Of a stretch of 64,000 nt of DNA, positions 26,220 to 38,290 are shown piece after piece (the first letter of the stretch is position 1; each line of letters opens with the position of its first letter). The notes under the pieces were generated by a model that saw only the letters and a program-made list of their open reading frames with translations, was not told the origin of the DNA and made no database searches. The DNA is taken from the NCBI GenBank assembly GCA_932521035.1, contig OW051494.1, forward strand, positions 9,348,001 through 9,412,000, read 5' to 3'. The translations under genes and the position numbers were made by a program. Source of the DNA: Oscheius dolichura (taxonomy: Eukaryota; Nematoda; Chromadorea; Rhabditida; Rhabditidae).

Positions 26220-29200
26220 TCATACTGTGACGTCATTGAAATCGTCTTTCGCTTCTTTATTTTCATCTGAAGGATACGAGGTCATCAAATATCTGTAGTC
26301 ATTTTCAGCCTTCAACATTTCATTCACGACATCTTTAATTCTCTCAATTGGCGCCCTCTTGGCAGGCTCTGCTTCCCAACAGCTACTCATCAGTTCGTAT
26401 CTGAATTTTAAGCTGTTAGAACGCTTATCAACAGGAAAGGGTGGTACCAGCCTGTGTCCAGATCATACATGGGCGAACGCCCGGGCCCAAAAACGAGCGC
26501 GCCCAATATTGGGCCCAATTTTGGGCGCGCTTTCGGGCGTAAAACGGGCGTATAACGGGCGTAAAACGGGTGTGTCGGTCGTTTGTGTCCGTATCTCGGG
26601 AATTTCTCGATGAATTTTTAAAATTCAAAGACCATCTTGTAGAGCACGTCAAGACGATTCTAATGAGCCTGGTTATAGCTCAAACGGGTCGAAAGAAAAA
26701 TTGGTAGCCTCACAAATTTTGATAAAGGAACGTTACGTAACACTTCCTGAGACCAATTTCGATCAAGTCAACGTTTGTGAGGCTAGCGATTTTTCTTTCT
26801 GTCCGTTTGAGCAATGAGCAGGCTTGTTAGAATCGTCTTGATGTGCTCTACAAGACCAAGAAATGCCCGAAATACGAACACCCGATATCGAGCGCGCCCA
26901 GCAAAACGGGCGCGCCCAAAAACATGTATGGCCCAGATAGACCCGGCTGGTAGCCAGCCAGTTAGTTAACTCACATGGGACCAGGTATACCACCATTTGG
27001 CAACCGTTCGCCGTTTTCCAGAAGTTCCAACAAAGCAGGTGCCTGGACCGTTACGAAAGGAATATCGCCGAAGGTAAATATTTCCCATAAAAGTACTCCA
27101 TAAGACCAGATGTCTGTTTTAAACGAAAAGTGACAATCACGAATTGACTCAGGTGCCAACCATTTTATGGGCAGACGTCCACCGCGGGATACATAGAACC
27201 GGGCCTTATAAGTTGCCGAATCATCAATTGCTTCTGGCTCACGAGAAAGGCCAAAGTCTGAGATCTGCAGGAAAGTACGACGTGAAGGCCGGAGAATAAT
27301 ACCTTGGCGACTAGTGTTTTCGTCAACAGAACATTTCTAGCAGCTAGATCTCGATGAAGAAGATTGATTGACTTCAGATAGCACTAAAATTTATGGCTTT
27401 CTTCTCTTTAAAAAAAGTTCCAAAACCAAGCCATCGCTAATCTGCCAAGCAAACGAGAGCAGCTGTCTCGGATGCAGTACGCCCGCGGAATATTTGTGTT
27501 TTCTGACCCAAGTGAGCAAGTCCCCATTTTCGCAGTAATCCATGACTATTAGAGGCAAGTCAGAGGTCGTGATGCAGCCGATCATTCTTAAGGAAAGCTG
27601 TCGACAATACAATGCAGACCTACCCAAGAATGTGAGGATGATAGCCCAGCTTCTTCATAAAATTTACCTCATTCAGAAAATCTATTTTAGCTGGGGGTTC
27701 AGCTTTAGGAAGCAGTCGCTTTACAGCCACCTGGAAGACCAATATATGGATATATACATGGGCACTACGCCCGATTTTGGGTGCCCCCGGGCGTGCGCGT
27801 TTACATAACGGAAAATTGCGTAACGCGCCCATTTTCTGAGCTGTTTGTGGCCATAATTCGATTATTTCTGAACCGTTTTTATAAAATAAAAAGCTAGTTT
27901 GTAGCCGAGATCAAGATGGTTTTGATGAACTAGGTTTCAGCTCAGTAGCCCACAAAGAAAACTCTCTGTGACATCAAGTGATGACTTTTCGACGTTTTTT
28001 GCTCATTTGCCGTGCTACAGGATTTTCTCTCTAGTGAATGCTACCAACCTTAGGCTCATTCAAACCGCGTTGATCTCGGCTACAAGCTAGCGTTTCCATT
28101 TTTGAAAATGGTCCACAAATGGCCGAGTTATGATCACAAACGTCTTAGAAAAGGAGCGCGTTACGTAATTTTCCGTTATGTAACGCGCAAAGTGCGGCGC
28201 CCAAAATCGGGCGTAGTGCCCACGTATGTATGGATATAAATGTTTTCTACCTGGTTCTTCCTTTCCGCTAGTCTCAAAGACGACGGCATAATCTTTTCCA
28301 CGGGTCGATTGCCTGACAATTTTCCTTCAAATACTATGCCGAATGCTCCTTGGCCCAGCTCTTTGTCCTCGAAGACTTCCAATTGCTTATCTCCCAACTC
28401 CCACTGATCTATTTTTCTAGAAACAAGTCCCTTTAAAGCAACTTTCTTACACTGTTATGGGTAGGACTCCGGATACAGTAACCCAAATCTTTCGGAATTT
28501 CCCTCTCCTGGCTTTATAACGCAAATAAAGAATAGTTGCGATAATAACAACAATCAGAAATAGAACGATTCCGAGGCAAATTAGTGTGACCTCTGAAAGT
28601 TTGATTATAATTCAAGCTGGATTATTCGGCGGCACTATCCTTACCAATTGCCGTATTTGATGAAGAAGAAATTGGTTCCAGCTGCGTAGCTGAAGTGGTG
28701 CCTTGGTCTGCAAATAATGTCGTTGTCTCTGGAGCTTCTGTCGAATCATCTTAAAACGGGAAATTTCCGGGCAGGAGTCCGAGTACCCGAAATATTAGTG
28801 CCAAAAATGTGATAAGAAATGAAGGTTCCTGTGGAGTTTTCCATTCCTCCAACGATGGACATCGTCATCTCAAATGCGGTCAAATTGAAGGTCGAATTGG
28901 CAGCAACGGTGTGTAAATCGACCCTGTAAGATAGTTACCATTGTTACTTTGACAAGGGAAGGTCCCGAACTGGCGGTGGCCTATTTGGCTGATTTTTTGC
29001 CAAGATGTAGACCTATGCTAGTGATGTAGAATGCAAAAAGAATTAGCTGCTCTACTGATGATTTCGAGGAGCTAGACCGGTTTGAAGGTCCGAAAAGGGG
29101 CGTTTGGGTCGATATTCGAAATTTTTGAGAAGATTTCAACCTGACTGAAATTTGTATCGTTAGACCCGGTGAGAGAAATAGATTGGGGTTCTCCGAAGCG

Positions 29201-32200
29201 AAATAACGAAAACTTCAGCATGGGGGCGTTTTCGCTAATTTCATGGAATTCTGCTAAATTATTGAGCGCGTCTGGATATTCTTTGTACTGTGCTAATAAA
29301 GCACGTTTTTATGTACATAGAGGAGCAAACTTTACCTTTCTATGATGAATGGATCAAAAGTTATAAGAGCACAAAAATGGGTGAAAACCCCAGTTTTCGG
29401 ACTTTCAAACCGGTCTAGTTCCTCCAAATCATCGATAAGGCAGCTAATTCTTTTTATATTCTACATCACTAACATAGGCCTACATCCTGGTAAAAAATCA
29501 GCCAAATCGGCCACCGCCAGTTCGGGGCCTTCCCTTGTGAGTCTTACGGGTAACTGTTTGATCCTGCGTGGTCTTTCAGTGTGAAATTCAGATAAGCATC
29601 CAGATTGGAATTCTGCTGCCCAATGGTGTACTCGAAAATAAAGGCGCTCCCGTCAACTGAACATAATACGATTCATATAAATAGAAATTAAAATATTCCT
29701 CCCCACCACTGTTAAAAATGAAATCCTGCGAATTCTGGTCCGGGCTCATGAAGGGATAATTGTTGCTCATGACAAATCCAGTTCTCTCATCGGCAGCCTC
29801 CGAGTTCATTGCTGTAGGGTCAACAATTATTATTCTCGAGCCTGATGCTTACTGTCGGCAGCAGCGGAAGCGTAGTAAAGAATTACCGCTCCCTGTTCCA
29901 AGACAAAGGTTCTTGCCTTGCCGGGAAGGAATTGGGGATAGTCGGAATTGTCGTTCAAATCGTAGGTTTTGATTAGAGTTCCCTGTGTGTCGTAGTCTCG
30001 GACTAATCCTCCCGACAGAAGCATGACGGGTGGAGGGTTTTTCGGACAGCCAGAACACCTCTGAAAATTAGCAAAAATTCTAGTGATCACTGATCAGCGA
30101 ACAATTAGAACAGGGGCAGGGCCTAATCGTTCGCAGCTGTTTCGGGACGGCCACGCGGCGACCGAAACTATAGTGAAATCGACCCAAAAGCGCGCATGAT
30201 CGTTTCGAAAATGACCGAAACAAAAACGACCCGTTTCGGACGAATTTTTCTGCAATTTTGCGTGACGTTGTAAAATTCCACCAATATTGTTAAAATGCTC
30301 TATTGGTGCCATTTTACGTTATTCTTCATCCTTTTTATGTTCTTTTACTAGAAGAGTGTCTCACATAAGTTAGGCAACACAAAGAATAAGGAAAAATGAT
30401 AACTATAGGCTGTAATTGATTTTTTACAACGTTACGCAAAATTGCAGAAAAATTCGTCCGAAACGGGTCGTTTTTGTTTCGGCTGTGGTACGAAGCGGCC
30501 GTTGTCAGAATGACTGCGTCCGTTTCCTCTCGTTTTCTTTCCGATCGCGGCAGTTTCAGTCTCGGTCGTCGTGTGACCGTCCCGCTATTTCGCTGCACAG
30601 AATAAAAAGTGGACCCTCAATCAAAAAACTCCAGATAACGTTGGATTCTTATATAAAAGGATCGTCCTAGAGTTCAAAGAAAAGGAGGGGGAAGACTACA
30701 ACACTGTTTCACGCACTTTGTACACGATATTTTCCAGGTAAATAGCGTTGGAGCCGTCGGCTTCGTTGATTAGAGTCACTACGGTCACTCCTAGAGAAGC
30801 GTTCATGGTAAAGGATATCTGATAATTGAGGTCTGCTCGTTTGTACGGAGACCACCATAATGAATAAGATGGAACATTTTCGTGATCTGAAAATGAATTC
30901 TTCGTCCCTGTATGACGATGACTACCGACTTGCATAATCGTTGATGACCAAGGTTGCAGTGGCCTCGTTGTCTTCAGCTCGATAAAAGACTAAAGTCTCC
31001 GTCGTAGAAATAAAGGGGATAAAGTCGCCGCCAGGAACAGCCAGCGAAAACAGTCTAGAAGGCGAAATATAAATATATATGCTAATTTTCAATGTACAGA
31101 AAGTATACTAGGGTGTTACAAAAGTTCGCGTTTTTCTTAATTAAGTTTTTCTCCTACGCACTTTTCGAGCTGGTGTCAAAATGATCCTTATCGCATGCTC
31201 AGAACCGTATAGGGTTTTCAATAGGGGGTTCTTACTACTCTGACCCACTACAGACTGCTTTATTTCGACATTTTTTTGGGCCGAGGTGCTGTGGGGACTC
31301 ACCACAACGATTTCAAAGAACGCTAGGGCGGTCCTTTTGCAGCCCTTGACGTTACCTTTCAGCCAAAAAAAAGTTTGTCCCGGCAACCCCCAAGATGGCC
31401 GAGTATCGCGCTTTTGAAAAATTCTCATTTTTACTATGGGAAACTGTACCGTCAAAACTAGAGAATTAGCAGAGGATCATTTTGACACCAAAACCGACTC
31501 GGAAAGTGCTAAAAATAAAAAGATATGCATAAAAGTCGCGAACTTTTGTAACACCCTAGTAGTAAACCCCCTTACTGTTTGCTGTGGATTATCTCGGCAA
31601 TTTTTAACCTGCTACAATATCCCGAAAAAAATTGAAATAAAACTCTTATTGCCCGCACTAATACACTAAAAAACCTCACGTTCCAAGGAATTGAAGGTCG
31701 CCGGCAGATGTGAAATAGACAAAGACATTCGAGAATAGCACGCCATCATGAGAGGCGTCACTGGAGTATATAGCGTTACTAGCGAAATTGTCTGCCAGTG
31801 CTAGGACCAGCTGAACTGATATTGCCTTCACATCTTGTTTTTAAAGGGACACTGACACAGCTTTCTGCGCAACTGCACGGGTTACGGTAGCGCCGCGCGG
31901 GCGTTTCAAACGTGAATTTTTCAAAAAGCATTTTTTTCGTTTTTTTGTGAATCTTTTATAAATAACCGTTTCTCGATAATTTTTATTGGAAATATAAACA
32001 TATAAAGGCATAAAAAGACAATGAACATAAAAATAAATAACGGAATCAAGAAGAAATCGACACATATAGGATGAACCGCCAGGTGAGTGAATTTCCCTCG
32101 AAGAACGATATTATTCCATGATTCCAAGTTTATTATTTACATAAACATAGAAAATAGAACGGAATAATGAAAAGATGAAGCTAATAAAATAGTATTGCTA

Positions 32201-33768
32201 CCTGAATAACCCAAATAATATATTTTTCTGAGTTTTCTTCATCCTCGTTGGTAGCATTCTTCCTGCGGAGCTTTTCCTGCTCTCTTCGCCCGCCTTCCTT
32301 CTTGTGCGGCTTCCTCCAGTTGATGCCTCTACTTGATTCTGAAAAAAAAACAAGCGTATAACGATGAAGCAAATATAAAAAGTAAAAAAGAGTTAGGATT
32401 TGTAGGAATAGAAGTAATTGTTAGCTAAATCATAATCAAATTAGTGTATTCATATATATGTACATCTATTTCAACCTATAACACAAAGAATGAGACTAAA
32501 AAACAATAAAAACCCAGCAACATGCAGCCTTTGGCGCAACGCGCAGTAACCGCGCCCCAAGTCTGATCCGTAGCGGATCAGCCGCGAAAGCTGTGTCAGT
32601 GTCCCTTTAACTTACTTTCCCACTGCTTTTGGATTCAGCTGTGATTACGGTATCCTCCTTCCAATCTCTGAACTGTACAAAGTGCGGCTGCTGGTTGACC
32701 GCTGTTGTTAGTAAAGTCTGCGGTTTGCCGACGACTAACACTGAATTTATCTTTCTTTATTTGGCGTCATACATGGGCACTACGTCCGATTTTGGGCGCC
32801 GCCGGGCGAAAAAATTACGTAACGCGCTCCTTTTCTAAGACGTTTGTGATCATAACTCGGCCATTTGTGGACCATTTTCAAAAATGAAAAAGCTAGCTTG
32901 TAGCCGAGATCAACGCGGTTTGAATGAGCCTAAGGTTGGTAGCATTCCCTCAAGAGAAACTCCTGTAGCACGGCAAATGAGCAAAAAACTCATCATTTGA
33001 TGTCACAGAGAGTTTTCTTTGTGGGCTACTGAGCTGAAACCTGGTTCATCAAAACCGTCTTGATCTCGGCTACAAACTAGCTTTTTATTTTATAAAAACG
33101 GTTCAGAAATAATCGAATTATGGCCACAAACAGCTCAGAAAAGGGGCGCGTTACGCAATTTTCCGTTATGTAAACGCGCACGCCCGGGGGCACCCAAAAT
33201 CGGGCGTAGTGCCCATGTATGTTTGGCGTTACTCTCTTACGTGGTTTTAGCGCGACATTTAGAGTCAGCATCATAGACGATTCTGGATCAGTGTAAACGC
33301 CCACTAAAAAGAACGATGGAGGCCACATGACGTGAAGAGAACCATTAGGAGTGCCAATAAAACCACCATTATATCTGAATATTTGAAGAAATACTGAGAG
33401 ATCTCTACATGTAGCTTTGACTATTGAAACCCCAACTGCTGACGATTTCGATCACGTCAAAGATTGTTGTCAAAGATGAAAAGTTAAGACTGATTTCGGC
33501 CATGTAATTCAACGGGAATGTGAACTGCAAAATACAGACATCCTACTAAAATGATTTTGAGAAGGACCCACATTCCGCAAGCAAATTTGACTGCCAGCCA
33601 TTTGTGTATTCAGGTAAAACGTCAAATTGCCCTCGTTCAATTCGATGTTCTCATTTGTACAGTCTAAAATAGTAGCAAAATGTAAAAAGAGTGGGAGGCA
33701 GGCTCCTTACTGTATGGATCCGCTGTAGCCGAGGAAAGAAAGAATACAAGCAGAAGAGCGGGAAACAT
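26220..33768 (-). CDS. Receptor tyrosine kinase with CUB-like ectodomain (RTK2)
   Basis: Tandem paralog of RTK1, same exon order and phases. Signal peptide MFPALLLVFFLSSATADP (exon end near 33709-33768). Ectodomain exons include LLTTAVNQQPHFVQFRDWKE (32640-32757), LVLALADNFASNAIYSS (31680-31830), TLVFYRAEDNEATATLV (30950-31060), PGKARTFVLEQGAVILYY (29850-30065) and VDGSAFIFEYTI (29585-29658). TM helix about 28450-28600 (VLFLIVVIIATILYL). Kinase: LGQGAFGIVFEG (28250-28420), VAVKRL (27625-27731), MDYCENGDLLTW (27425-27590), HRDLAARN (27303-27383), DFG with WLAPESI (26975-27264), stop at 26220-26222. Catalytic motifs are complete. In contrast to RTK1 the glycine loop has the usual Gly-Ile rather than Ala-Thr. 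Introns hold several 450-760 bp MITEs with intact target duplications. Confidence 0.88.
26464..26930. mobile_element. hAT-like foldback MITE (family H) in RTK2, copy 1
   Basis: Ends CATACATGGGC and ACATGTATG; flanked by near-identical 8-mers GTCCAGAT (26456-26463) and GCCCAGAT (26931-26938). Interior rich in GGGCGCGCCC words and inverted halves containing TTCAAAGACC...AAGACGATTCTAATGA. Confidence 0.8.
27754..28229. mobile_element. hAT-like foldback MITE (family H) in RTK2, copy 2
   Basis: Perfect 8-bp target duplication ATGGATAT (27746-27753 and 28230-28237). Arms of over 200 bp are inverted copies meeting at about 27990. It lies in the intron between the VAVK and glycine-loop exons; RTK1 lacks it at this position. 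Confidence 0.9.
31108..31559. mobile_element. TA-flanked TIR element in RTK2 intron
   Basis: TA at 31106-31107 and 31560-31561, ends CTAGGGTGTTACAAAAGTTC and its inverse. Inner TIR includes TGTCAAAATGATCC, linking it to the element inside the Kelch gene (6964-7599). Confidence 0.88.
31845..32606. mobile_element. TTAA-flanked 760-bp MITE in RTK2 ectodomain intron
   Basis: TTAA at 31841-31844 and 32607-32610; ends AGGGACACTGACACAGC and its exact inverse. A minus frame inside (32181-32372, Lys/Arg/Glu-rich) is not recognised. The right TTAA lies 2 bp into the intron's donor region (GTAAGTTAA in minus sense), and RTK1 has a short intron here without it. Confidence 0.9.
32768..33221. mobile_element. 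hAT-like foldback MITE (family H) in RTK2, copy 3
   Basis: Perfect 8-bp target duplication TTTGGCGT (32760-32767 and 33222-33229); exact 11-bp termini CATACATGGGC. Very similar to copy 2 in inverted orientation. Located between two ectodomain exons. Confidence 0.92.
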
Positions 33769-33779
33769 CCGTGGCTAAA

Positions 33780-34130
33780 GTGTCTTTCGACTTAACTCCT
33801 TTATCAGTAAAGCGCCATTTTTTACACCTCCTTATTATCTCGGCTTATGCCAAATGTTTGCGATGATTGTGCCGCCCAGTCAGTCGCCATCCGAAACAAG
33901 CTGATACGAGGAAAAAAAGGGCTCGAGAGGCAGGGAGCCATTATTGACTCCGTGCAAAATAAGACACAGGATGGATGGGAGAACATATATAATAACTCGA
34001 AGCCTTTGTAGTCCTGGTGAAAACATACGCTAAAGTACTTTGCCTGATTGGACTTTCAGGCTGTTTTTACATTTTCAGGTCAAGCCGGGCTCCTAGAAAT
34101 TTTCGAAATTTGACATATCCACCCCGCTGA
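33780..34130. other. Flank between RTK2 and the right SL1 cluster
   Basis: The first part is the presumed RTK2 promoter; no clear motif. From about 34022 the sequence matches the 16.2-16.65 kb SL1 flank (CGCTAAAGTA...TTGCCTGATT), without the 338-bp insert found there. Confidence 0.5.
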
Positions 34131-34177
34131 TTTCGGCAGTCCCCGTCCCCTATCAGCTGTTAGCGGGCCTCCTCGTC

Positions 34178-34278
34178 GGTTTAATTACCCAAGTTTGAGG
34201 TACTAACTACCTTCCGACCCTATGAAAATAGAGGACGAGTAGAAATTTTGGAACCGCTTTCCTTTTGAAGGGAGGCAA
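34178..34278 (+). ncRNA. SL1 spliced-leader RNA gene 7
   Basis: Exact SL1 exon 34178-34199, donor GTACTAACTACC, Sm site AAATTTTGGA, 3' stem CTTTCCTT-TTGA-AGGGAGG. The upstream element is TTCGGCAG at -46 (34132); palindrome slightly broken (ATCAGCTGTT). Downstream flank as in genes 4 and 8. Confidence 0.94.
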
Positions 34279-34439
34279 CACAGTCGTTACCTTTCCCTAG
34301 GGTTCTCACGACGAGGGACCATGCCGAGAGGATCCACGTCTCCTTCAAAGGATGGTTTCGTTGCTGTGTACTCTGTCCTGACACAGATGTTCTCGCAAAC
34401 AGAGAAAGCAGCAAGTGCAAAAGGGACGAGTCATCATGC

Positions 34440-34860
34440 CCTTCCTCCCCTTGTGTAGCGTGCGTGGTATCCTATTTTATCGAGCCAGGGACCGAAATTC
34501 AAATTTTGAGGCAACGATTTGAATCCAAGGCGAACGGGGAAAAAGAACCTGATTTCGTTTGAGAAGCAAACCAAAAGAAGGGAAATAGTCAGAGAGCTGG
34601 CGGTGGACAGGCAACGCAATGCTCTACTGGGCCACAATAAGTAAAAAGAGAAGGCCAGGACAGAGAAGAAGAAAATGGACATGAGTCGGGAGGAACTGAA
34701 ATGAACAGGACACACGGTCAACCGCACGCAACGCAGTGCAGCAGCTGGGTGCCTCTCTTCCTTCTAAGGCTCTCTCACTTTTCTCTCGCTTTTCTGCCAA
34801 CTGAAAACGAAAAATTGCCTGTACAATCTCGGCAGCGCCCATCCCTTACTACCTGAAACA
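34440..34860. repeat. Repeat of the SL1 gene 2 upstream region
   Basis: About 34500-34860 is nearly identical to 12045-12400 (AATCCAAGGCGAACGGG, GCTGGCGGTGGACAGGCAAC, AAACGAAAAATTGCCTG), the sequence 5' of SL1 gene 2. It shows that genes 2 and 8 descend from one duplication. Frames inside are not conserved as proteins. Confidence 0.85.
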
Positions 34861-34873
34861 AGCAACCATCTTC

Positions 34874-34974
34874 GGTTTAATTACCCAAGTTTGAGGTACT
34901 AACTACCTTCCGACCCTATGAAAATAGAGGACGAGTAGAAATTTTGGAACAGCTTTCCTCTAGAGGGAGAGCAA
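34874..34974 (+). ncRNA. SL1 spliced-leader RNA gene 8
   Basis: Exact SL1 exon 34874-34895 and Sm site AAATTTTGGA. The 3' stem is changed (CTTTCCTCTAGAGGGAGAG): pairing is shifted or weaker than in the other genes. Promoter of the gene 2 class (CACCTGAAACAAGC spacer... minor change) with CTCGGCAG at -46 (34828). Confidence 0.92.
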
Positions 34975-35217
34975 CACACCCGCTACCTTTCCCTTGGGTT
35001 CTCACGACGAGGGACCATGCCGAGAGGATCCACGTCTCCTTCAAAGGCTGGTTTCTTTCCCACAGTCCAGTATGAAGCCCCATTGATTCGACAAGAAGAG
35101 TATCATCCGATGACTGCTCCCGACCCAATCTCCCCAACAAACTTCTTGGGACTCAAAGAAATGATTCAGTGTTAAAGGAAATCATTTTTATTACAAAAAA
35201 GTCCGCTCCATAGAGAA

Positions 35218-35580
35218 TCACCACGACGATAAGCTTGCGACTCTTCTTCTTTCCGCCCTGATTATCTCCTCTTTTTTAATTCTTGTCAAATGTTGTCTAA
35301 AATTGGTCATTATCAATTTGTAATCAATGAAAACGAACATTTTTATAAATTCAACCTTTTTCCTCGCCCTGTATGAGTAGTTACGCAAGAGGTTTACATT
35401 CGGGTACTTTTCTTCCTCCACCTCGATTGGAGCCATCACTCCAGCGCTTATTTTCCCAGTAAGGGAGGCGTCATCCTCGATTCCCAAGAAGCTGCTAAAA
35501 CTGCTTTTTGATATTTAAGTGAGGAAAACTTACAGATAGCCTATGATGGCTGAAGCCGTGGGTCTTGAGCACACGTTCAT
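35218..35580 (-). CDS. Small unknown protein in SL1 unit, two exons
   Basis: Exons 35534-35580 and 35218-35494 join in frame (donor GTAAGT, acceptor GTTTTAG), 107 residues: MNVCSRPTASAIIGYL, then LGIEDDASLTGKISAG, EVEEEKYPNV and a basic C-terminus (RIKKEEIIRAERRR). No family recognised. It lies in the slot held by chromodomain pseudogenes in the left cluster, and its 3' end overlaps the AACACTGAATC flank shared with 16980-17010. Confidence 0.5.
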
Positions 35581-35659
35581 CCTGGGTTGTGTGCAGCTGC
35601 TTGGTCTTCAAGCTGGTCCCTCTCTCCGCGTCGATTTACATTCATTTCTCGCCTACTTC

Positions 35660-36640
35660 ATGAAAAGTTGAAGATATATATGACCCTGAAGGGATTATTA
35701 TTAAAGAAAATCTATAGAAGAAGGAGTAAAAAGGAGGAAAGGGATCAAATGAAGCGGCCAAATTCGAAAAGTTTCGTGTCTCAACAACAACCAGCTGGTG
35801 CGCAGGAAGGGGGCAAACAGGGGGCCAGGAAGGGTGCGCTGGCCCTGGGCGGGTGTGCTGTGGTGGTATGTTTGAGGGCAAAGGGCACAGAACAGTCGAG
35901 GCGACACATAAGAGTGAGGTCACCACATGTGCCCTCTTGGATTTCCCGTCTCATAGGGGATTGCTGCCGCCGCCGCGCCAGTTTCCCACCCATTTCCCAT
36001 CCATAAAGATCCGTCTTTTTCCCATCTTTTATTGTCAGGGTCTCTTCTTTTCTTCTTTGTGAAATCGTAATATCCGAGAGAAGGGGTTAGGCCAAAAATG
36101 GACGAAAATTATTGAGAACTAAAACAGAAGAAAAGAAATGTACAGAGAGCGGCCAAACATGGGGCCGTGGAGGGTGCCCTGATCCTGGGCGGGTAAATTG
36201 ATTGCAATGGTATCGATGGACACTGCTGGTGCTGAATAGAGAGAGAGAGAGAGAGGTGGCACATTAGAGAAGGGTCACCACATGTGCCCTCTGCTATCCC
36301 TCATCTCCTAGGGCTTTGGCATCTCCCTCCCATTGTCTTGTATTCTCCCAGCTGGAGATTCTCTTTGAGGATAGTGGAACAAAGGTAATAGAGGGGGAAG
36401 CCGGGGGTCTGACACAGATGTTCTCGCAAGCAGGGAGAGGAAGAGTGCAAAAGGGACACGACACAAATCTATATTGGACAGAAAAAAAAGAGAGTGAGCT
36501 GAAGATGAATAAGATACGAATGACTCGCCTGTGCCGGAAAAAATAAACAAAGAAGAGAAGGATAGGTGTGTCTCTCTCTCCCTCCAACAGATCTCTCGCT
36601 TCCTGGCCTCTTGTCTCTCGACTAGAGACCCACCCCGCTG
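35660..36640. repeat. SL1-unit upstream blocks U5 and U6
   Basis: Two consecutive partial copies of the unit: 35660-36080 (ATATATGACCCTGAAGGG, CAACAACCAGCTGG, GGGGGCCAGGAAGG) and 36150-36640 (GGGGCCGTGGAGG, GGTCACCACATGTGCCC). A GAGA microsatellite lies at 36240-36254. No gene. Confidence 0.7.
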
Positions 36641-36688
36641 ATCTCGGCAGTCCCCGTCCCCTATCAGCTGATAGCGGGCCTCCTCGTC

Positions 36689-36790
36689 GGTTTAATTACC
36701 CAAGTTTGAGGTACTAACTACCTTCCGACCCTATGAAAATAGAGGACGAGTAGAAATTTTGGAACCGCTTTCCTCTTGAAGGGAAGCAGC
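36689..36790 (+). ncRNA. SL1 spliced-leader RNA gene 9
   Basis: Exact SL1 exon 36689-36710, donor, Sm site AAATTTTGGA, 3' stem CTTTCCTC-TTGA-AGGGAAG. CTCGGCAG at 36643 (-46), ATCAGCTGAT palindrome present. Confidence 0.95.
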
Positions 36791-37024
36791 AAACCGTTGC
36801 ACACAGCCTGTCGTTCTCTCAGCGCTCTCGTAGCGCGAACTACTGGTCTCGTTCACGTTGTAGAGATTCAAACTCGTCGTTTATATATAAATCTTTATTT
36901 TTTTAAATAAAATGTTCCATTTGGTGCGAAGAGATCGTTGAGCCGTTGAGGAGTCGTATTTTTACAAGATCACATAGGGCAAGGCAACTGAAACTCATTT
37001 ATTATGCTATTTTTTTGCTTACCT

Positions 37025-37265
37025 CCGTAAAACTTCTGTTCAATCTGGCGTAAAATTGTTTCAACGAGTTTCATACGTTCTCCTTGTTTTCTATTGTTAT
37101 AATTTCTCCTCCAGGTGCTATGATTTCCTCTTCGAGTTCTTCAACATCTTGTTCGTGAATTAGGGGCATGCCCCTGAGTTCCATTTCCAGGTCTTGTAGA
37201 ACTACCATCAACTCCTGAGAGCACTCGTTCTTTCGTCGTTGAAAATTAGAATTTTAGATCCTTCC
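37025..37265 (-). pseudogene. Glu-rich helical gene fragment in SL1 unit
   Basis: Minus frame about 37091-37240: ECSQELMVVLQDLEMELRGM, then EQDVEELEEEIIAPGG and ENKENV-stop. An overlapping -1 frame continues MKLVETILRQIEQKFYGG into a good donor (GTAAGC at about 37022). A one-base shift would join them, so this is either broken or mis-sequenced. It precedes (in minus sense, follows) a TATGGTCCTGAAAAGAATATT block like those of the other units. Not recognised. Confidence 0.4.
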
Positions 37266-37605
37266 AGCAGCGATCCTATTTGCTATGGATGTTGAGGTCA
37301 TTTATGGTCCTGAAAAGAATATTATTAAATAGAACGCCGTGCAAAAAGTATTATAAGGAAAAGAAAGAAAGAGGAAAGGAAAGCAGCCTTCAATTTCAAC
37401 GGCTAGTGTGAAATGGTTAACAAGTAGTTGGAAAGATGGGTGAGCCAGATGGTGCCAGGGATAATGGGTTCCTCCGCCCAGATGAGTTGGTTGTGATTTA
37501 TCTTTGAGGACAGTTGACGGTTAGAAAGGAGGCTATTCACATGAATGAGGTGGTTTTTTTCTTCAAAATCTATAGGAACCGGTCAAGGCTCGGTCCTCGA
37601 TAGTC

Positions 37606-37710
37606 CGATCCCCTACACCCGTAAAGCCTCGGCAGGAGGATCGTCTTTATTCAAAACTGTTACAAAACTGTGACGCCTTTACCTCTGTCCTACCGAGACT
37701 TTACGGGTGG
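37606..37710. repeat. Inverted-repeat MITE, family M1, copy 2
   Basis: CCCTACACCCGTAAAGCCTC...GGCAGG on the left and CCTACCGAGACTTTACGGGTGG on the right. Outer left flank GGCTCGGTCCTCGATAGTCC is the extended arm also present in copy 3. Confidence 0.85.
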
Positions 37711-38059
37711 TCCGAACAGCGAGCCACCGGTCAATCGCTGTCTTTATAAAGATTTTAACAAGTTTTCTACATAATCCAAACAGCTTTCTTCCCATTTTCA
37801 TTCTCCACTTCTAGCTTCTTTGGCGATGTCTGATCGTCCTCCTCGCAGTTTTAAATCTAACTTCATCTCGGAGGCTATGACCGCAAGTGAGATTTTTTTG
37901 GAATTTTCCAGCCACAAAGCCCAAGTTTTTGGTAACGACTGCCCAATTTGAAACAACGACTCATTTTTGTGGCTTTTACATACAAAAAAGACCGTCCTCC
38001 AGTGTTTCAAGCGCAAATATTAGGACGCTTTTTGGATTACTATAGCAATCTTGTCATTT

Positions 38060-38290
38060 TAGCGTTAAAGGAAGCCCCCGGGGACCCCCTTTTTGCCAGA
38101 TTGAGCGCACTGGTCCCGCAGCGACTGCGCGCACGCTTCTGTTTAGCGACAATACTCTTAGCAGAAAAGGAGAAATTGGCTGAAACCTAGCTCATTCGAT
38201 TCACCTTTTTACGCTGATTCTGATGATGTTTTTCGTTTTTTTATGGAAAGGTCAATTACGCCGCCATTTACCTCTGCTACAGTAACCAGC
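38060..38290. repeat. TTAA MITE, family T2, copy 3
   Basis: Starts TTAAAGGAAGCCCCCGGGGA and contains GGTCCCGCAGCGACTGCG and the GTTTTTTTATGGAAAGGTCAA block; reverse orientation relative to the 2.6-kb copy. Confidence 0.65.

Noticed and set aside
28176-28397. A separate short kinase-like gene with its own ATG
   Set aside because: It is the glycine-loop exon of RTK2; the frame runs into a MITE only because the donor at the exon end is ignored.
31436-31669. Plus-strand frame at the end of the TA element
   Set aside because: Lies across a transposon terminus and intron of RTK2, with no splice or start context.
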